A stretch of DNA of 64,000 nucleotides from Membranihabitans maritimus (GTDB taxonomy: Bacteria > Bacteroidota > Bacteroidia > Chitinophagales > Saprospiraceae): positions 124,001 to 188,000 of the forward strand of contig NZ_JAJSLW010000001.1 in assembly GCF_021729145.1 (NCBI RefSeq). Reading direction: 5' to 3'. Made by a program: the position numbers and the translations under genes. Shown one piece after another: positions 26,923 to 36,736 of this stretch. The number at the start of each line of letters is the position of its first letter. Position 1 is the stretch's first letter. The notes under the pieces were generated by a model, which was given only the letters and a program-made list of their open reading frames with translations, ran no database searches and was not told the origin of the DNA.

Positions 26923-28452
26923 TTAATCCAACTGTGGCGGCAAATTACCGTAAGACCAGGCAGCATTAAATTCCGGAGCCAATGGAGGTTCCGGAACGGG
27001 TCCAGGGGTCATCTCATTGGCTAGTTGTATACCTACTTCTGCAAATTGTTGTCCAGCGGAAATTTCCAGATTAGAATACGAAGTAAGGCGGGTTTCATAT
27101 CCTCCACCATGCTCGCTGAATGCTTCTTTCGTCGGAACGTAACCGACACAACCATTGGCGAGTTCAACTACAAATGTAAATGGGAAATTTACTCTTTTCT
27201 TGATTTCAAGTCCATATTCCACGAAATATTCTGACGGATTGGAAACCAATGCAATGGGTCCCAATTGAATAACCTGTACCTCTACTTCAGACTGTTTTTT
27301 GTTTTTGATTAGTGCATCAAGTACGACCGTCTCTTTAGCAAATACCCATTCCGTAGCACCTACTTCCTCTGGGTCTTTTTTTACCAGGTCTAATGCTTTT
27401 TGCACATGCTCCGAAGAAGGTACTCTTCTATCGATGTTCCATACTTTTGATTCAAAATCCAATGTAATATCACTTGCAGCTCCACGACGCACGAGCAATA
27501 AGGTTTTATAGGCTTCTGCTCCTACTCTTCCTCCTACAATTTCACACCATTCCCTTGAATCAGGTTTGGCATGTTTTGCAAGGTTATCTACCTGGGTAAT
27601 ATCTCCACAGGCTCCCTGCAGGAATACCACCGGTAAAGCCGCATTGCCAGTAGCCCTTCGAATAGTTCTTTCCATTGTCCAGATCCAATTCGCCGATATA
27701 CCTCCGGGGTTGGTGGTAGCGTGACAGGAAAAATTAACAATGGTACCGAGCAAACGCCCGTCCAAATCCCATACACCTACGGTCCCTACATCTGGATCTA
27801 TTGGTCCGGCGTAATCTATAATATCCGGATTTCCGACGCCAGGGTGTGAATACGTCAAACCATTCTTCATCCGCAATCGTCGGTTAAATGAAACTTTATC
27901 CTCATGTCCAACACCTACTGCCAATTTTGCCATGGTTTTAGTAGCATCTGCCCTTACCACAGCTTGCACAATCTGGTGTGTCAGGTGTTGGATATAACCC
28001 GGATCCGCTGTGATTGATTTGTTAGTAACAAGATCCTGAACAAGTGGTGATACATTATCAAAATCGCCCGGTTCCGACATTGCTATTGGGCCAGAAGAAT
28101 GGGAGTGCGAGGCTCCAATCATTATTGCTTCAGGTTCAATACCGCAGAGATCCTGTATTCTGGAACGCGCCTCCAGCACCACTGCCCTGGTAATGAATAA
28201 AAGATCTACACCCACAATCGCTACTCTTTTCTCCCCATCATCAAATACTGATGCCCGAACTTTGCACCTATCATTAAAATAGGTATTGTAACTTTTACCA
28301 TAATTTCCAGGCTTTTCCATTCCTATATCCGGAGTGATATCCATTTCTGCAAACCCGGCCTGAAAATCAGAAGATCCTTCTTGAGCAAAAGCTTCTCCTG
28401 TCAATAGTAATAGCAGGCTAAACATTAATGTACCGACACTATAATTTATCAT
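26923..28452 (-). CDS. neutral ceramidase-fold exported hydrolase (paralogue 5 of 5)
   Basis: The 509-residue protein has a signal peptide (TGEAFAQ) and the ceramidase N-terminal domain. SHSHSS (His116/118), His in NFSCHATT, Glu in NPSEYFVEYG and Tyr in GGGYETR match the zinc site. The nucleophile region reads ACGDITQ, so Thr replaces Ser, unlike the Asn of the other four. A Pro-rich tail follows the domain. It is the first of the array after SusD, 114 bp away. Confidence 0.84.
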   Translation of the reverse strand: MINYSVGTLMFSLLLLLTGEAFAQEGSSDFQAGFAEMDITPDIGMEKPGNYGKSYNTYFNDRCKVRASVFDDGEKRVAIVGVDLLFITRAVVLEARSRIQDLCGIEPEAIMIGASHSHSSGPIAMSEPGDFDNVSPLVQDLVTNKSITADPGYIQHLTHQIVQAVVRADATKTMAKLAVGVGHEDKVSFNRRLRMKNGLTYSHPGVGNPDIIDYAGPIDPDVGTVGVWDLDGRLLGTIVNFSCHATTNPGGISANWIWTMERTIRRATGNAALPVVFLQGACGDITQVDNLAKHAKPDSREWCEIVGGRVGAEAYKTLLLVRRGAASDITLDFESKVWNIDRRVPSSEHVQKALDLVKKDPEEVGATEWVFAKETVVLDALIKNKKQSEVEVQVIQLGPIALVSNPSEYFVEYGLEIKKRVNFPFTFVVELANGCVGYVPTKEAFSEHGGGYETRLTSYSNLEISAGQQFAEVGIQLANEMTPGPVPEPPLAPEFNAAWSYGNLPPQLD

Positions 28453-28566
28453 AATATGCTTTATTTTATTCTTTTATAATTAGGTTTTGAAAGGCCTGAA
28501 TCTACACATGGAAAATAATACATATTTTATAAAAAGCCGTTTCTGATCTAATATGTTTGAAAACAC

Positions 28567-30195
28567 CTATTCCCAACCGGGATTCTGAACAAGGTTTTCA
28601 TTAAGCGTCAACTCTTGTCTCGGAATAGGATATAAATACATTTTATCTTCCCATACTCGGGTTTCCAGACTTGGGTATACATCTTTATATTCTCCTGTAC
28701 TCGGGTCTCTCGCACCAAGTATTGTCATTTCGTTTTCAAGTAATTTTCCTGCCTTCCATCTAACAATATCATCCCATCTGATTCCTTCAGCACATAATTC
28801 TATTCGGCGTTCCCTTCGAATTTCATTCATAAGTGGTTCTACAGCTATTTCCCAATCCGGCCAATTAGGATCATCAAACCCTACCTCAGAATTAAGATGA
28901 GGCATACTGACCCTATCTCTCAATTGATTAATGGTAATATCCAGGATGTCTTGTGTACATTCTCCTAACTCCGCTTTAGCTTCCGCATAGTTGAGCAATA
29001 CCTTGGCATATCGAAAAATAAAATCATCAGTAATCGCTGAACTTGGCAATCGGTCCCTCTCATAGGGAGAATAAGCCTTTGTAATCCAGTAACTGGTCGG
29101 GCAATAATTAATAAATTCGGGTAATTCTTTTATCGCTACAGACCCATCATCATAAATCCGATATGGCCGATCTGAAGTATAGATAGATTGTTTCAACCGC
29201 GGATCTCTATTTGCGATTTCATCTGCCCATTCAGCATCCCCATTGTACATAGGGCTCAGTGCGATAGGAAGTCCGTCTTTACAGAGGTATGAATTAATAA
29301 AATCTTTTGAATACCCCGTATATGCTTCTCCTGACTGACGAGTATTATTGTGCATACGTAAATCAGTTAGATACCTCTGGACCATAATACCTTCGGGATT
29401 GCCTTTTAATTCATATTGTACAAAAAGATCAAAGTAATCCTGCGTCGGATTCTGGGTTGAATAAATCGAAAATAATCCGGAATTGATTATTTCTTCACAA
29501 GCTTCAGATGCAGATCTCAATAAATCCTCATATCCACCAACAACATCATGATATTTCCGAAATGTTCCTTCATAAAGTAATACATCTGATTTCAGCGCCA
29601 ATGCTGCGTATTTGGTCAGTCGATCCGCCCCCGAGGTCTCTGGTAAATGATTGATGGCAAAATCCAGGTCACTAACCATATTATCGACAACAACATCCCG
29701 GGAATCTCTACCCTTGTAAAGCTCTTCCGAGTCTGTACTCAAATCAGTATTGTACCAGGGAACATCTCCATACCTTTTTAGTTTTTGAAAATAAAAAAAT
29801 GACTTAAAAAATCTTATTTCACCTTCCCCAACCAAAATGTCAGGGGTTTTTTCCATTTCAGAAATGCGTACCAATGCGTAGTTGCAACTTCGGATATCCA
29901 ACCAATCGGATTTACCCCAACCACCTCCGGAAGTGGGAACAGTATAGTTCCCCCAGGTATAGGAATTAGGTGTATTGGGAACTTGATTATCTCCAAAATT
30001 GTCGTCTCGATACCAGGCCAGACGAAAGTCATAGAGTTTGGTGTAAAATTGGTTTGCAAAAAGTTCAATATCTGATGCCGTTTTCCAATAGTTTGAATCG
30101 CTAATCTTATCCAGGGGTAATCGTTCTAGAAATTCATCATTACAGGCGGATATAATAACGAACGCAAGGATTAATGTTATATATTTATTGCTCAT
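28567..30195 (-). CDS. SusD/RagB family outer-membrane nutrient-binding lipoprotein
   Basis: The 542-residue lipoprotein has a short signal ending at IISAC (Cys18) and the SusD pattern: FLERLPLDKISDSNYWKTASDIELFANQFY at the start (TPR-like helices), ALKSDVLLYEGT in the middle and the late RRERRIELCAEGIRWDDIVRW block. The C-terminus is NPGWE. It caps the SusC barrel and gives substrate selectivity. It lies 21 bp after the SusC gene. What it binds cannot be read from sequence. Confidence 0.95.
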   Translation of the reverse strand: MSNKYITLILAFVIISACNDEFLERLPLDKISDSNYWKTASDIELFANQFYTKLYDFRLAWYRDDNFGDNQVPNTPNSYTWGNYTVPTSGGGWGKSDWLDIRSCNYALVRISEMEKTPDILVGEGEIRFFKSFFYFQKLKRYGDVPWYNTDLSTDSEELYKGRDSRDVVVDNMVSDLDFAINHLPETSGADRLTKYAALALKSDVLLYEGTFRKYHDVVGGYEDLLRSASEACEEIINSGLFSIYSTQNPTQDYFDLFVQYELKGNPEGIMVQRYLTDLRMHNNTRQSGEAYTGYSKDFINSYLCKDGLPIALSPMYNGDAEWADEIANRDPRLKQSIYTSDRPYRIYDDGSVAIKELPEFINYCPTSYWITKAYSPYERDRLPSSAITDDFIFRYAKVLLNYAEAKAELGECTQDILDITINQLRDRVSMPHLNSEVGFDDPNWPDWEIAVEPLMNEIRRERRIELCAEGIRWDDIVRWKAGKLLENEMTILGARDPSTGEYKDVYPSLETRVWEDKMYLYPIPRQELTLNENLVQNPGWE

Positions 30196-30216
30196 TGATT
30201 TTAAATTTGTCTGTAT

Positions 30217-33200
30217 TTAAAATTGAATATTTGCACCCAGAGAATACGCTTTGTACAATGGATATGAAATAGGCCCGGCCAATTCAGGATCAGCAATTTC
30301 AACCGTTTTAGTGCCGGTCCATAGGTTACTTCCCGAAAAATGTATCCTGAATTGTTCCACACTTATTTTTTGAGTAAATTTCGACGGAATTGTATATCCG
30401 AAAGTCAACTGTTTCAACCTAATATATGCGGCATTCTGTAAAAATCTGGTTTGGGTTGCCGTGATATCCTGTGTATTTGTTCTGATCGGCCTGGGATATA
30501 AAGCATCCCTGTTTTCAGAAGACCAATAATCCAACATTATCCTGGGCCTTGGAGTCCATTCTCCCGTGTAGGTAGTCAAATAATATCTGGTATTCATCCA
30601 TCGATCCCTTTTACCAACTCCCTGAAAAAACACAGTAAGATCAAATCCCTTCCAATCAAAAAATGTACGTAAACCAAAACTATACCTTGGAGTGGTGTTA
30701 CCTATAATTTTACGATCTCCTGGATCATCCAGAGTACTGCTACCATAAGAAATTTCCCCATCATTATTCAAATCAACATGCCATAAATCCCCGGCTTGTC
30801 TATCCCTGGCAGATATTTTAGAACCATTATACGCCAAAGCTTCATCATCATCCTGGAAAATCCCCCCTGTAACCAACCCCCAAATCTCACCAATATCTTT
30901 ACCGATATAATGATCTGAAATTAGGCCTCTCGGATTATCATATTTAGTGATAACGGATTTGTAATCCGAAAGCGTGATCGCAATGCCATAGTTAAATTGA
31001 TTGACATCATCATTCCATTCTATTTCCAGATCCCAACCTGTCGTCTTTAGATCTGCAGCATTCTCATTGGGCTCCTCTATACCTAATACAGCTGGAAGTG
31101 TTACTCCTTTGGTAAGCATATCTTTGGTATCTCTTCTATATATATCAAAGCTGCCCGATAGTCGGTAATCAAGGACTGATACATCAAAACCAAGATTCTT
31201 TTGAATAACCGTTTCCCACGTTAACGTAGGACTTACTAGTTGAGGGATCGTGACCTCCACAGGTTTTTGTCCATTGATTAGATAATTTGCCTCTGCAACG
31301 CTTAAAGTACCGATATAAGGATAATAACCTGCTACATTCTGGTTTCCCAGGGAACCGTATGAAGCCCGAACTTTTAGCAAATTAAACTCACTGGTTAAAT
31401 TTTCAAAAAATTCTTCCTGATCAATACGCCATCCAATTGATCCAGATGGAAAAATCGCATATCGATCCTCTTGAGGAAACTTAGAGGTTCCATCATACCT
31501 TGTATTAATTTCAAAAAAATATTTGTTATTATAATTGTAGTTGATCCGGCTAAAGACTCCCCGTATTGCATATTCGCTTTCTCCGTCACTTGCATATCTT
31601 TCTCCAGAAGCTAAATCAAGGTATGGTATTTCATTTATTATTAAATTCCTCCTTTCTGAATATACAGAAAGAAAATCTTTATACTCTTGATTAAAGCCCA
31701 AAAGGAATTTGAAATTATGATTATTTCCGAAGGATTTTGCATAATCCGCATATATATTTAAAGCGTGATATTGGTTATTACCATTCTGTCTGATTACCCT
31801 GTTGGGGTTACTCCCCCCATAGTATCCGTTGACGTTACCAGTTACATCGTAAAATGGAAGTAACGATGAATACAGCAATTCTCTTTGATTCATGGGATTA
31901 TAGGAGTAATCCATATTTATTGACATGCCTTCAAAAGGTGTCAACTTCAATAATCCTGTAAGCCATAAATCAGAAATATTCCTGGTTTGATACCCTCCTT
32001 CATCCAACATCTGAGCCAGATTATGGATCGAACCTATATGAGACCAATTGCCATTTGGATCTCTGAGCGCCATTGTAGCATATGTGTTTTGCTGGAAAGG
32101 TAAATACCCTTCGGGAAAGGAAGACCTGAACCACGAATCATTAGTAGGAAACCTTTTGTTGCTTAGATTGGCAGAAACCCGAGTTCCTACAGATAGCCAA
32201 TTTGTAACTTTATAATCCAGGTCCGTCAGAAAATTAAACCGATTGTAATGTTCATCAAACAAATCTCGATTGATTATCCCCTTTTGATTGAGGTAAGAGA
32301 AAGATGAATAATACGTTAGCTTCTCCGTACCACCTGATATACTAATTGAATGCTGTTGCATAGGATATGAGTTTTCCATTAATACATCATTCCAATTAGT
32401 ATTCGCTACATTGGTCCATTCATTCGGATTATTAGGGTGAATGATCGATGCTGGTTGAGAAGGATCATTAAAATGAGCTAAAATTGCATTTCTTTCAATT
32501 TCATCATAATATGGATTTCCTGTAGTTCTCAAATAGGCCTCATCCATCCATTCTACAATTTCCTTTGAATTAAACCATTCTACAGTAGTCACAGGAGCAT
32601 TTATTGAATAATTTGAATTTACAGATATTTTGGGCTTATCACTGACCCTTCCGCTTTTCGTTGTTATCAATATCACCCCAAATGCTGCCCTTGCACCATA
32701 AATTGCAGCGGAAGCACCATCCTTGAGTACTGTAACACTTTCAATATCCTGAGGATTTACCATATTAATGTCCATTGCAACACCATTTACCAACACCAAT
32801 GGGCTACCTCCACTCAGTGAAGTAGTACCTCTTATATTAAAAGTTGCACCCTGGCCAGGGGCACCGCTATTCGGCGAAATATTGAGATTGGAAATCGTAC
32901 CTTGTAGTCCTTCTCCTATTGTAGTTAGGGGTCTACTCTCCAAAACCTCAGAACCCACATGCGAAACTGCTCCAGTCAAATTTTCTTGTTTCTGCGTTCC
33001 ATACCCTACCACTACCAATTCCTCCAGGGTCTGAGAATCTTCATTAAGTATAATTTCTATATCTCGCATTCCATTGACAGGTATTTCCTTTGTTGTATAG
33101 CCAATATATGAGACTATCAGTATATCACTATCCACCACCTGCAACAGAGTAAACCTACCCTCAAAATCAGTGGAAATCCCTTTCTCTGTTCCTTTTACCA

Positions 33201-33717
33201 ATATATTTACCCCAATAAGTGGTTCTCCTCTGGTATCGGTAACGTTACCACGCAATGTATCTACAATGTTAAATTGGTTGCAAAAATCCTGAATTTTGAT
33301 ACTTCCAAATCTATTTCCAATTTTTGGAACCACCTTTAGTTTCGATTTTCTCACAATTCGTATTACATTACCTCTCTTACTCCAATGTAACGGCTTTTCC
33401 CGAAATAACTCTTCAAACACCGCTTTCATATCTGCATTATGTATGTCTATACTTACAATCTCTTGGTCATTAACCACACTAAGATCATACATCAATGCAA
33501 TCCCTGTTTGTTCTTCGATTGCATCGAAAACCGTTTTCAAAGGCACTCTCTTCAGGGAGATAGTTATATTCTCCCTGGCTTGAGTTGTACCATTGGCAAA
33601 AGTAGATGTACAGAAAAAGATAAGCAACAAGAATGTACGTACATTCCACTCCAGTAATTTGATAATAGTTCTGAAAAAACGGGATTGGGAAGTTAGTAAA
33701 TTTGTTTTCATACCCAT
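30217..33717 (-). CDS. SusC/RagA family TonB-dependent transporter with N-terminal STN signalling domain
   Basis: The 1166-residue protein has a signal peptide, an STN secretin/TonB short domain at about 50-115, a carboxypeptidase-regulatory-like domain (about 155-235, GEPLIGVNILVKG), a plug with EELVVVGYGTQKQENLTGAVS, and a 22-strand barrel ending in LGANIQF. It imports oligomers across the outer membrane with SusD. The STN domain shows that it also signals through the FecR anti-sigma factor encoded next to it. A start two codons in (33711) is equally possible. It is the first gene of the minus-strand locus. Confidence 0.95.
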   Translation of the reverse strand: MGMKTNLLTSQSRFFRTIIKLLEWNVRTFLLLIFFCTSTFANGTTQARENITISLKRVPLKTVFDAIEEQTGIALMYDLSVVNDQEIVSIDIHNADMKAVFEELFREKPLHWSKRGNVIRIVRKSKLKVVPKIGNRFGSIKIQDFCNQFNIVDTLRGNVTDTRGEPLIGVNILVKGTEKGISTDFEGRFTLLQVVDSDILIVSYIGYTTKEIPVNGMRDIEIILNEDSQTLEELVVVGYGTQKQENLTGAVSHVGSEVLESRPLTTIGEGLQGTISNLNISPNSGAPGQGATFNIRGTTSLSGGSPLVLVNGVAMDINMVNPQDIESVTVLKDGASAAIYGARAAFGVILITTKSGRVSDKPKISVNSNYSINAPVTTVEWFNSKEIVEWMDEAYLRTTGNPYYDEIERNAILAHFNDPSQPASIIHPNNPNEWTNVANTNWNDVLMENSYPMQQHSISISGGTEKLTYYSSFSYLNQKGIINRDLFDEHYNRFNFLTDLDYKVTNWLSVGTRVSANLSNKRFPTNDSWFRSSFPEGYLPFQQNTYATMALRDPNGNWSHIGSIHNLAQMLDEGGYQTRNISDLWLTGLLKLTPFEGMSINMDYSYNPMNQRELLYSSLLPFYDVTGNVNGYYGGSNPNRVIRQNGNNQYHALNIYADYAKSFGNNHNFKFLLGFNQEYKDFLSVYSERRNLIINEIPYLDLASGERYASDGESEYAIRGVFSRINYNYNNKYFFEINTRYDGTSKFPQEDRYAIFPSGSIGWRIDQEEFFENLTSEFNLLKVRASYGSLGNQNVAGYYPYIGTLSVAEANYLINGQKPVEVTIPQLVSPTLTWETVIQKNLGFDVSVLDYRLSGSFDIYRRDTKDMLTKGVTLPAVLGIEEPNENAADLKTTGWDLEIEWNDDVNQFNYGIAITLSDYKSVITKYDNPRGLISDHYIGKDIGEIWGLVTGGIFQDDDEALAYNGSKISARDRQAGDLWHVDLNNDGEISYGSSTLDDPGDRKIIGNTTPRYSFGLRTFFDWKGFDLTVFFQGVGKRDRWMNTRYYLTTYTGEWTPRPRIMLDYWSSENRDALYPRPIRTNTQDITATQTRFLQNAAYIRLKQLTFGYTIPSKFTQKISVEQFRIHFSGSNLWTGTKTVEIADPELAGPISYPLYKAYSLGANIQF

Positions 33718-33956
33718 TTTGATTTTGATTTGACTAATATTGATTACACCCTTAATACCAACTTTTGATACCGACGGGTTATACGAATGTTAATTTTTTA
33801 TAAAAAATTTTAAAAATTGAGTGCATTAATCCCATTTCCGATAACTATTATTTGAATCATCCAAAACTGAATAATTTACAATTGACAACGATTAGTTCCT
33901 GATTCAAAATCCCCTCCTGTGATTTTCCAGAAATGATTAAGTTCAAAATAATCTTT

Positions 33957-33964
33957 TATATTTG
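33957..33964 (+). promoter_or_regulatory. -7 element upstream of ECF sigma factor gene
   Basis: TATATTTG matches the Bacteroidota TAnnTTTG element and lies about 80 bp before the sigma-factor start, in the divergent gap shared with SusC. The -33 TTG is not clear. The gap (33718-34044) must also hold the SusC promoter, for which no consensus was seen, as expected if it uses the ECF sigma. Confidence 0.4.
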
Positions 33965-34044
33965 TTTTGACTGTCTTTTGTGATACCTTACTGGGAATAG
34001 GTGAATGGATTCATATAAAAAACTCCTGATAATTTAAGAAATTC

Positions 34045-34602
34045 ATGGATTTTGGAAGCGATACCGAATTTTATAATCAATTAAAATCAGGTAGCCACAA
34101 GGCACTTGACCATTTATTCCATCAATACCATTATTGGTTGGTCATTACAGCCCATACTTTTCTCAGAAATGAAAATGAAGCCCAGGAAACCGTACAGGAG
34201 TTTTTCATAGATTTTTGGGAAAACAACAGGTATGAATCCTTAACTGTAAATTCTACAGATGCTTTAAAAAACTACCTCTTTATCTGTATAAAGAACCGTT
34301 GCCTAAACCGGATATCCAGGAATAAAACCCGAAAAAAACGATATGAAAACTTACTGCTTCCCAAAGACCATATTTTACCTGAAAAACCTTTAGAAAATAT
34401 TGAATTAAAAAGCAGGCTTGATAACGCTGTTAATCAACTCACTCAGAGACAAAAAGAAGTGTTTGAACTGGGGTATCTGCATGATAAGACGCGAAAAGAA
34501 ATTGCCACTGAACTAGGGATAGCTCATGAAACGGTAAAAAAATTGATGGCCCAGGCGTTGAAATCACTGAGAGAATCCCTGAATAAAACTCGAAATATAT
34601 AA
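34045..34602 (+). CDS. ECF subfamily RNA polymerase sigma factor
   Basis: A 185-residue sigma-70 factor with region 2 (ALDHLFHQYHYWLVITAH, ETVQEFFIDFWEN, ALKNYLFICIKNRCLNR) and region 4 (LTQRQKEVFELGYLHDKTRKEIATELGIAHETVKKLM). It is transcribed divergently from SusC and 35 bp before the FecR-type gene. By analogy with FecI-like systems of Bacteroidota it should switch on the SusCD locus when the substrate is sensed. Confidence 0.95.
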   Translation: MDFGSDTEFYNQLKSGSHKALDHLFHQYHYWLVITAHTFLRNENEAQETVQEFFIDFWENNRYESLTVNSTDALKNYLFICIKNRCLNRISRNKTRKKRYENLLLPKDHILPEKPLENIELKSRLDNAVNQLTQRQKEVFELGYLHDKTRKEIATELGIAHETVKKLMAQALKSLRESLNKTRNI

Positions 34603-34637
34603 CCCTACAAAAGGATAAAGCTGTATTTATTTTAGAT

Positions 34638-35789
34638 ATGAAAAAGCAAAGAGATAGAATATATCAATTGATGACGGAAAAACTCGCCGGGGTTATTAGT
34701 GCTTCGGACGAGGATTATATTGATCAATTGATCGAAAATGATTCTGTCATTCACGAGAAATGGGAGGAAATGCAGTCAATAATGGGGAAGGATTCCATGA
34801 CAAATAATACTCATAAAGGCTCTCCTCCCTGGAGAATTAAAGGAAAGACTGCAAAACAGATACGTTTCTATTCTTGGTCAAGAGGGGTAGCTGCTTGCTT
34901 AGTTTTACTTGTCTTGTTTTCCATCGGATATACCTTTTTGAATCGTTCATCTAAAGAAGAACCATTGATTGTAACTGTGGAATCCCCTTCAGATCACATT
35001 TCTCTGCAATTATCCGACGGTCAGGAAATTAATCTTTCAAATTCCGAGGGAAGTATCCAATCCGGAGATATTGTCCTTGAAAATGAAAATCAAACCCTTT
35101 CATTCTCTGCAACAGAATTGGCAGGACACAGCTCGGATAAGCATAATATAAATACTTTGTCAGTGCCGGTAGGAATGGACTTTAGAGTTAATCTTGCGGA
35201 TGGTACAATTGTCTGGCTTAATTCAACAACTGAAATTAAATTCCCATTCAAGTTCTCATCTACAATTCGTGAAGTCGAAGTCAATGGAGAGGCCTATTTC
35301 GAGGTAGCGAAAGATTCAAAACGTCCATTTATTGTTCACCTTCCCGAAAGCGATATAGAAGTCCTTGGTACTGCGTTTAACATCAATTCTTATGAGCCAG
35401 GTACTGAAAAAGTGGCCCTGGTTGAAGGAGCCGTAAAAATAAAAACACCAGAATCGATTACCAATATTACCCCGGGAACAGAATTAATGTATATCAAAGG
35501 GAAGGGAATATCCCATACCTCTTTCGATAGTAAAGAAATATTAGGCTGGCAAAAAGGTATATTTTATTTTTACGATGCCGGCCTTCCGAAAATCTGCAAT
35601 GTGATTCCCCGATGGTTCGGAATTGATGTAGTGCTGGACAATCCTTCCATTGAAGCCAAAAGATTTGCCGGAATTCTCGACAAAAACCAACCTATCGAAA
35701 TTTTTCTTGAAGACCTACAAACAATTACGGATATCGAATACTATTTTGAAAAAGGAGGTAAGGAGTTGCACTTTAGAGTACCTGAGTAA
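34638..35789 (+). CDS. FecR family anti-sigma factor
   Basis: The 383-residue protein has a cytoplasmic N-terminus of about 80 residues, one membrane span (VAACLVLLVLFSIGYTFL), a periplasmic FecR domain (SVPVGMDFRVNLADGTIVWLNSTTEIKFP, VNGEAYFEVAKD) and a C-terminal DUF4974 domain that ends HFRVPE. It holds the ECF sigma factor and releases it on a signal from the STN domain of SusC. The gene pair and the SusC STN domain together form a complete trans-envelope relay. Confidence 0.94.
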   Translation: MKKQRDRIYQLMTEKLAGVISASDEDYIDQLIENDSVIHEKWEEMQSIMGKDSMTNNTHKGSPPWRIKGKTAKQIRFYSWSRGVAACLVLLVLFSIGYTFLNRSSKEEPLIVTVESPSDHISLQLSDGQEINLSNSEGSIQSGDIVLENENQTLSFSATELAGHSSDKHNINTLSVPVGMDFRVNLADGTIVWLNSTTEIKFPFKFSSTIREVEVNGEAYFEVAKDSKRPFIVHLPESDIEVLGTAFNINSYEPGTEKVALVEGAVKIKTPESITNITPGTELMYIKGKGISHTSFDSKEILGWQKGIFYFYDAGLPKICNVIPRWFGIDVVLDNPSIEAKRFAGILDKNQPIEIFLEDLQTITDIEYYFEKGGKELHFRVPE

Positions 35790-36195
35790 AGAAGTTGTTA
35801 GTTTTACATGCCTGATATAAGAGATTCCCTAGAACTAATAATGTCTTTCTCTGGGGAACGCGCCCTCCTCATCTTGGCCCTGCGGATACTTCATTTATGT
35901 GGAGACTTAACTGTTCTTAACGAAAGCACTTAAAAATTGCGCAGTGAATCATTGAGAATCGAATAGTACCTCGGTGAGAGCGATTCGGATGAGCTTGTCG
36001 AACCACTCAATCGAACGCTCGCAATGCTATGCCTCAAAGACTTCTCGCCCCATGATAGTAAATAATATATTATTATACTTTCAACGAAACGGAAACTATC
36101 CCACCGGAGAATTCTTATTGCTTTTCTTTTTTCTGCTTCAAATTCATTTTCTTCTTCGAAAATCACTACTTTTATTATAAATACAATAGAGGAAA
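35790..36195. other. intergenic stretch with palindromic-repeat fragments
   Basis: No gene was supported in these 400 bp. The middle part (about 35945-36050) holds GATGAGCTTGTCGAACC and CTCGCAATGCTATGCCTC, pieces that look like degraded interspersed palindromic repeats. A minus-strand open frame over it has a low-complexity, Ser-rich translation and is judged spurious. Confidence 0.4.
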
Positions 36196-36672
36196 ATGGC
36201 AAAAACACACCAATTCAACTCCCATGTAATATGGACGGGAAACAGGGGCTCTGGAACAATGGATTATAGGGCCTATGATCGCGATTACGAGGTAAAGATC
36301 AATGGGAAACCAACCATTATGGGATCGTCAGACTCAGTTTTTAGTGGGAATGATTCTATGCACAATCCACAGGATTTTCTTGTGTCAGCAGTTTCTTCCT
36401 GCCATATGCTTTGGTACTTGCACCTTTGCGCTACAAATGGTGTTATAGTCCTTGAATATGAAGATAATGCCAATGGGGAAATGAAAGTAGAAGTAGGCGG
36501 TCATGGACAATTTACAAAAATTGATTTATATCCCAGGGTTTTAATAGCTCGTGAAAGTGAAGATCAAATTGAACTAGCTAAAACACTGCACGACGAAGCA
36601 CGGAATATGTGCTTTATAGCCAATTCCCTGAACTTTCCAGTCGAACATGAAGTAGAGATCAGAACACCATAA
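36196..36672 (+). CDS. OsmC family protein
   Basis: The 158-residue protein matches the OsmC/Ohr fold in length and in the two redox Cys contexts: VSSCHMLWYLH in the middle and ARNMCFIANSLN near the end. These proteins reduce organic or fatty-acid hydroperoxides in the cytoplasm. The gene stands alone between the FecR gene and a broken ATPase gene. The YciT/OsmC general branch is likely rather than Ohr, but this is not certain. Confidence 0.9.
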   Translation: MAKTHQFNSHVIWTGNRGSGTMDYRAYDRDYEVKINGKPTIMGSSDSVFSGNDSMHNPQDFLVSAVSSCHMLWYLHLCATNGVIVLEYEDNANGEMKVEVGGHGQFTKIDLYPRVLIARESEDQIELAKTLHDEARNMCFIANSLNFPVEHEVEIRTP

Positions 36673-36680
36673 TTTGAAAA

Positions 36681-36732
36681 TTGTCAATTAAAAAAGACAT
36701 TTTTATCATATTTTGTCTTTTGTAGTTGACAA
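36681..36732. promoter_or_regulatory. 19-bp inverted repeat upstream of broken ATPase gene
   Basis: TTGTCAATTAAAAAAGACA (36681-36699) is mirrored by TGTCTTTTGTAGTTGACAA (36714-36732), with two mismatches and a 14-base AT-rich centre. It ends 4 bp before the ATG of the ATPase remnant. It may be an operator for the ATPase gene, or the hairpin end of the OsmC transcript. Confidence 0.45.
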
Positions 36733-36736
36733 CTTT

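Noticed and set aside
13629-28452. Naming the five hydrolases as true ceramidases
   Set aside because: The nucleophile Ser is replaced in all five and the C-terminal domain is missing, so only the fold can be claimed.
35930-36208. 92-codon minus-strand frame in the gap after the FecR gene
   Set aside because: Ser- and Arg-rich translation without a family, covering degraded palindromic repeat pieces, and it overlaps the OsmC start.
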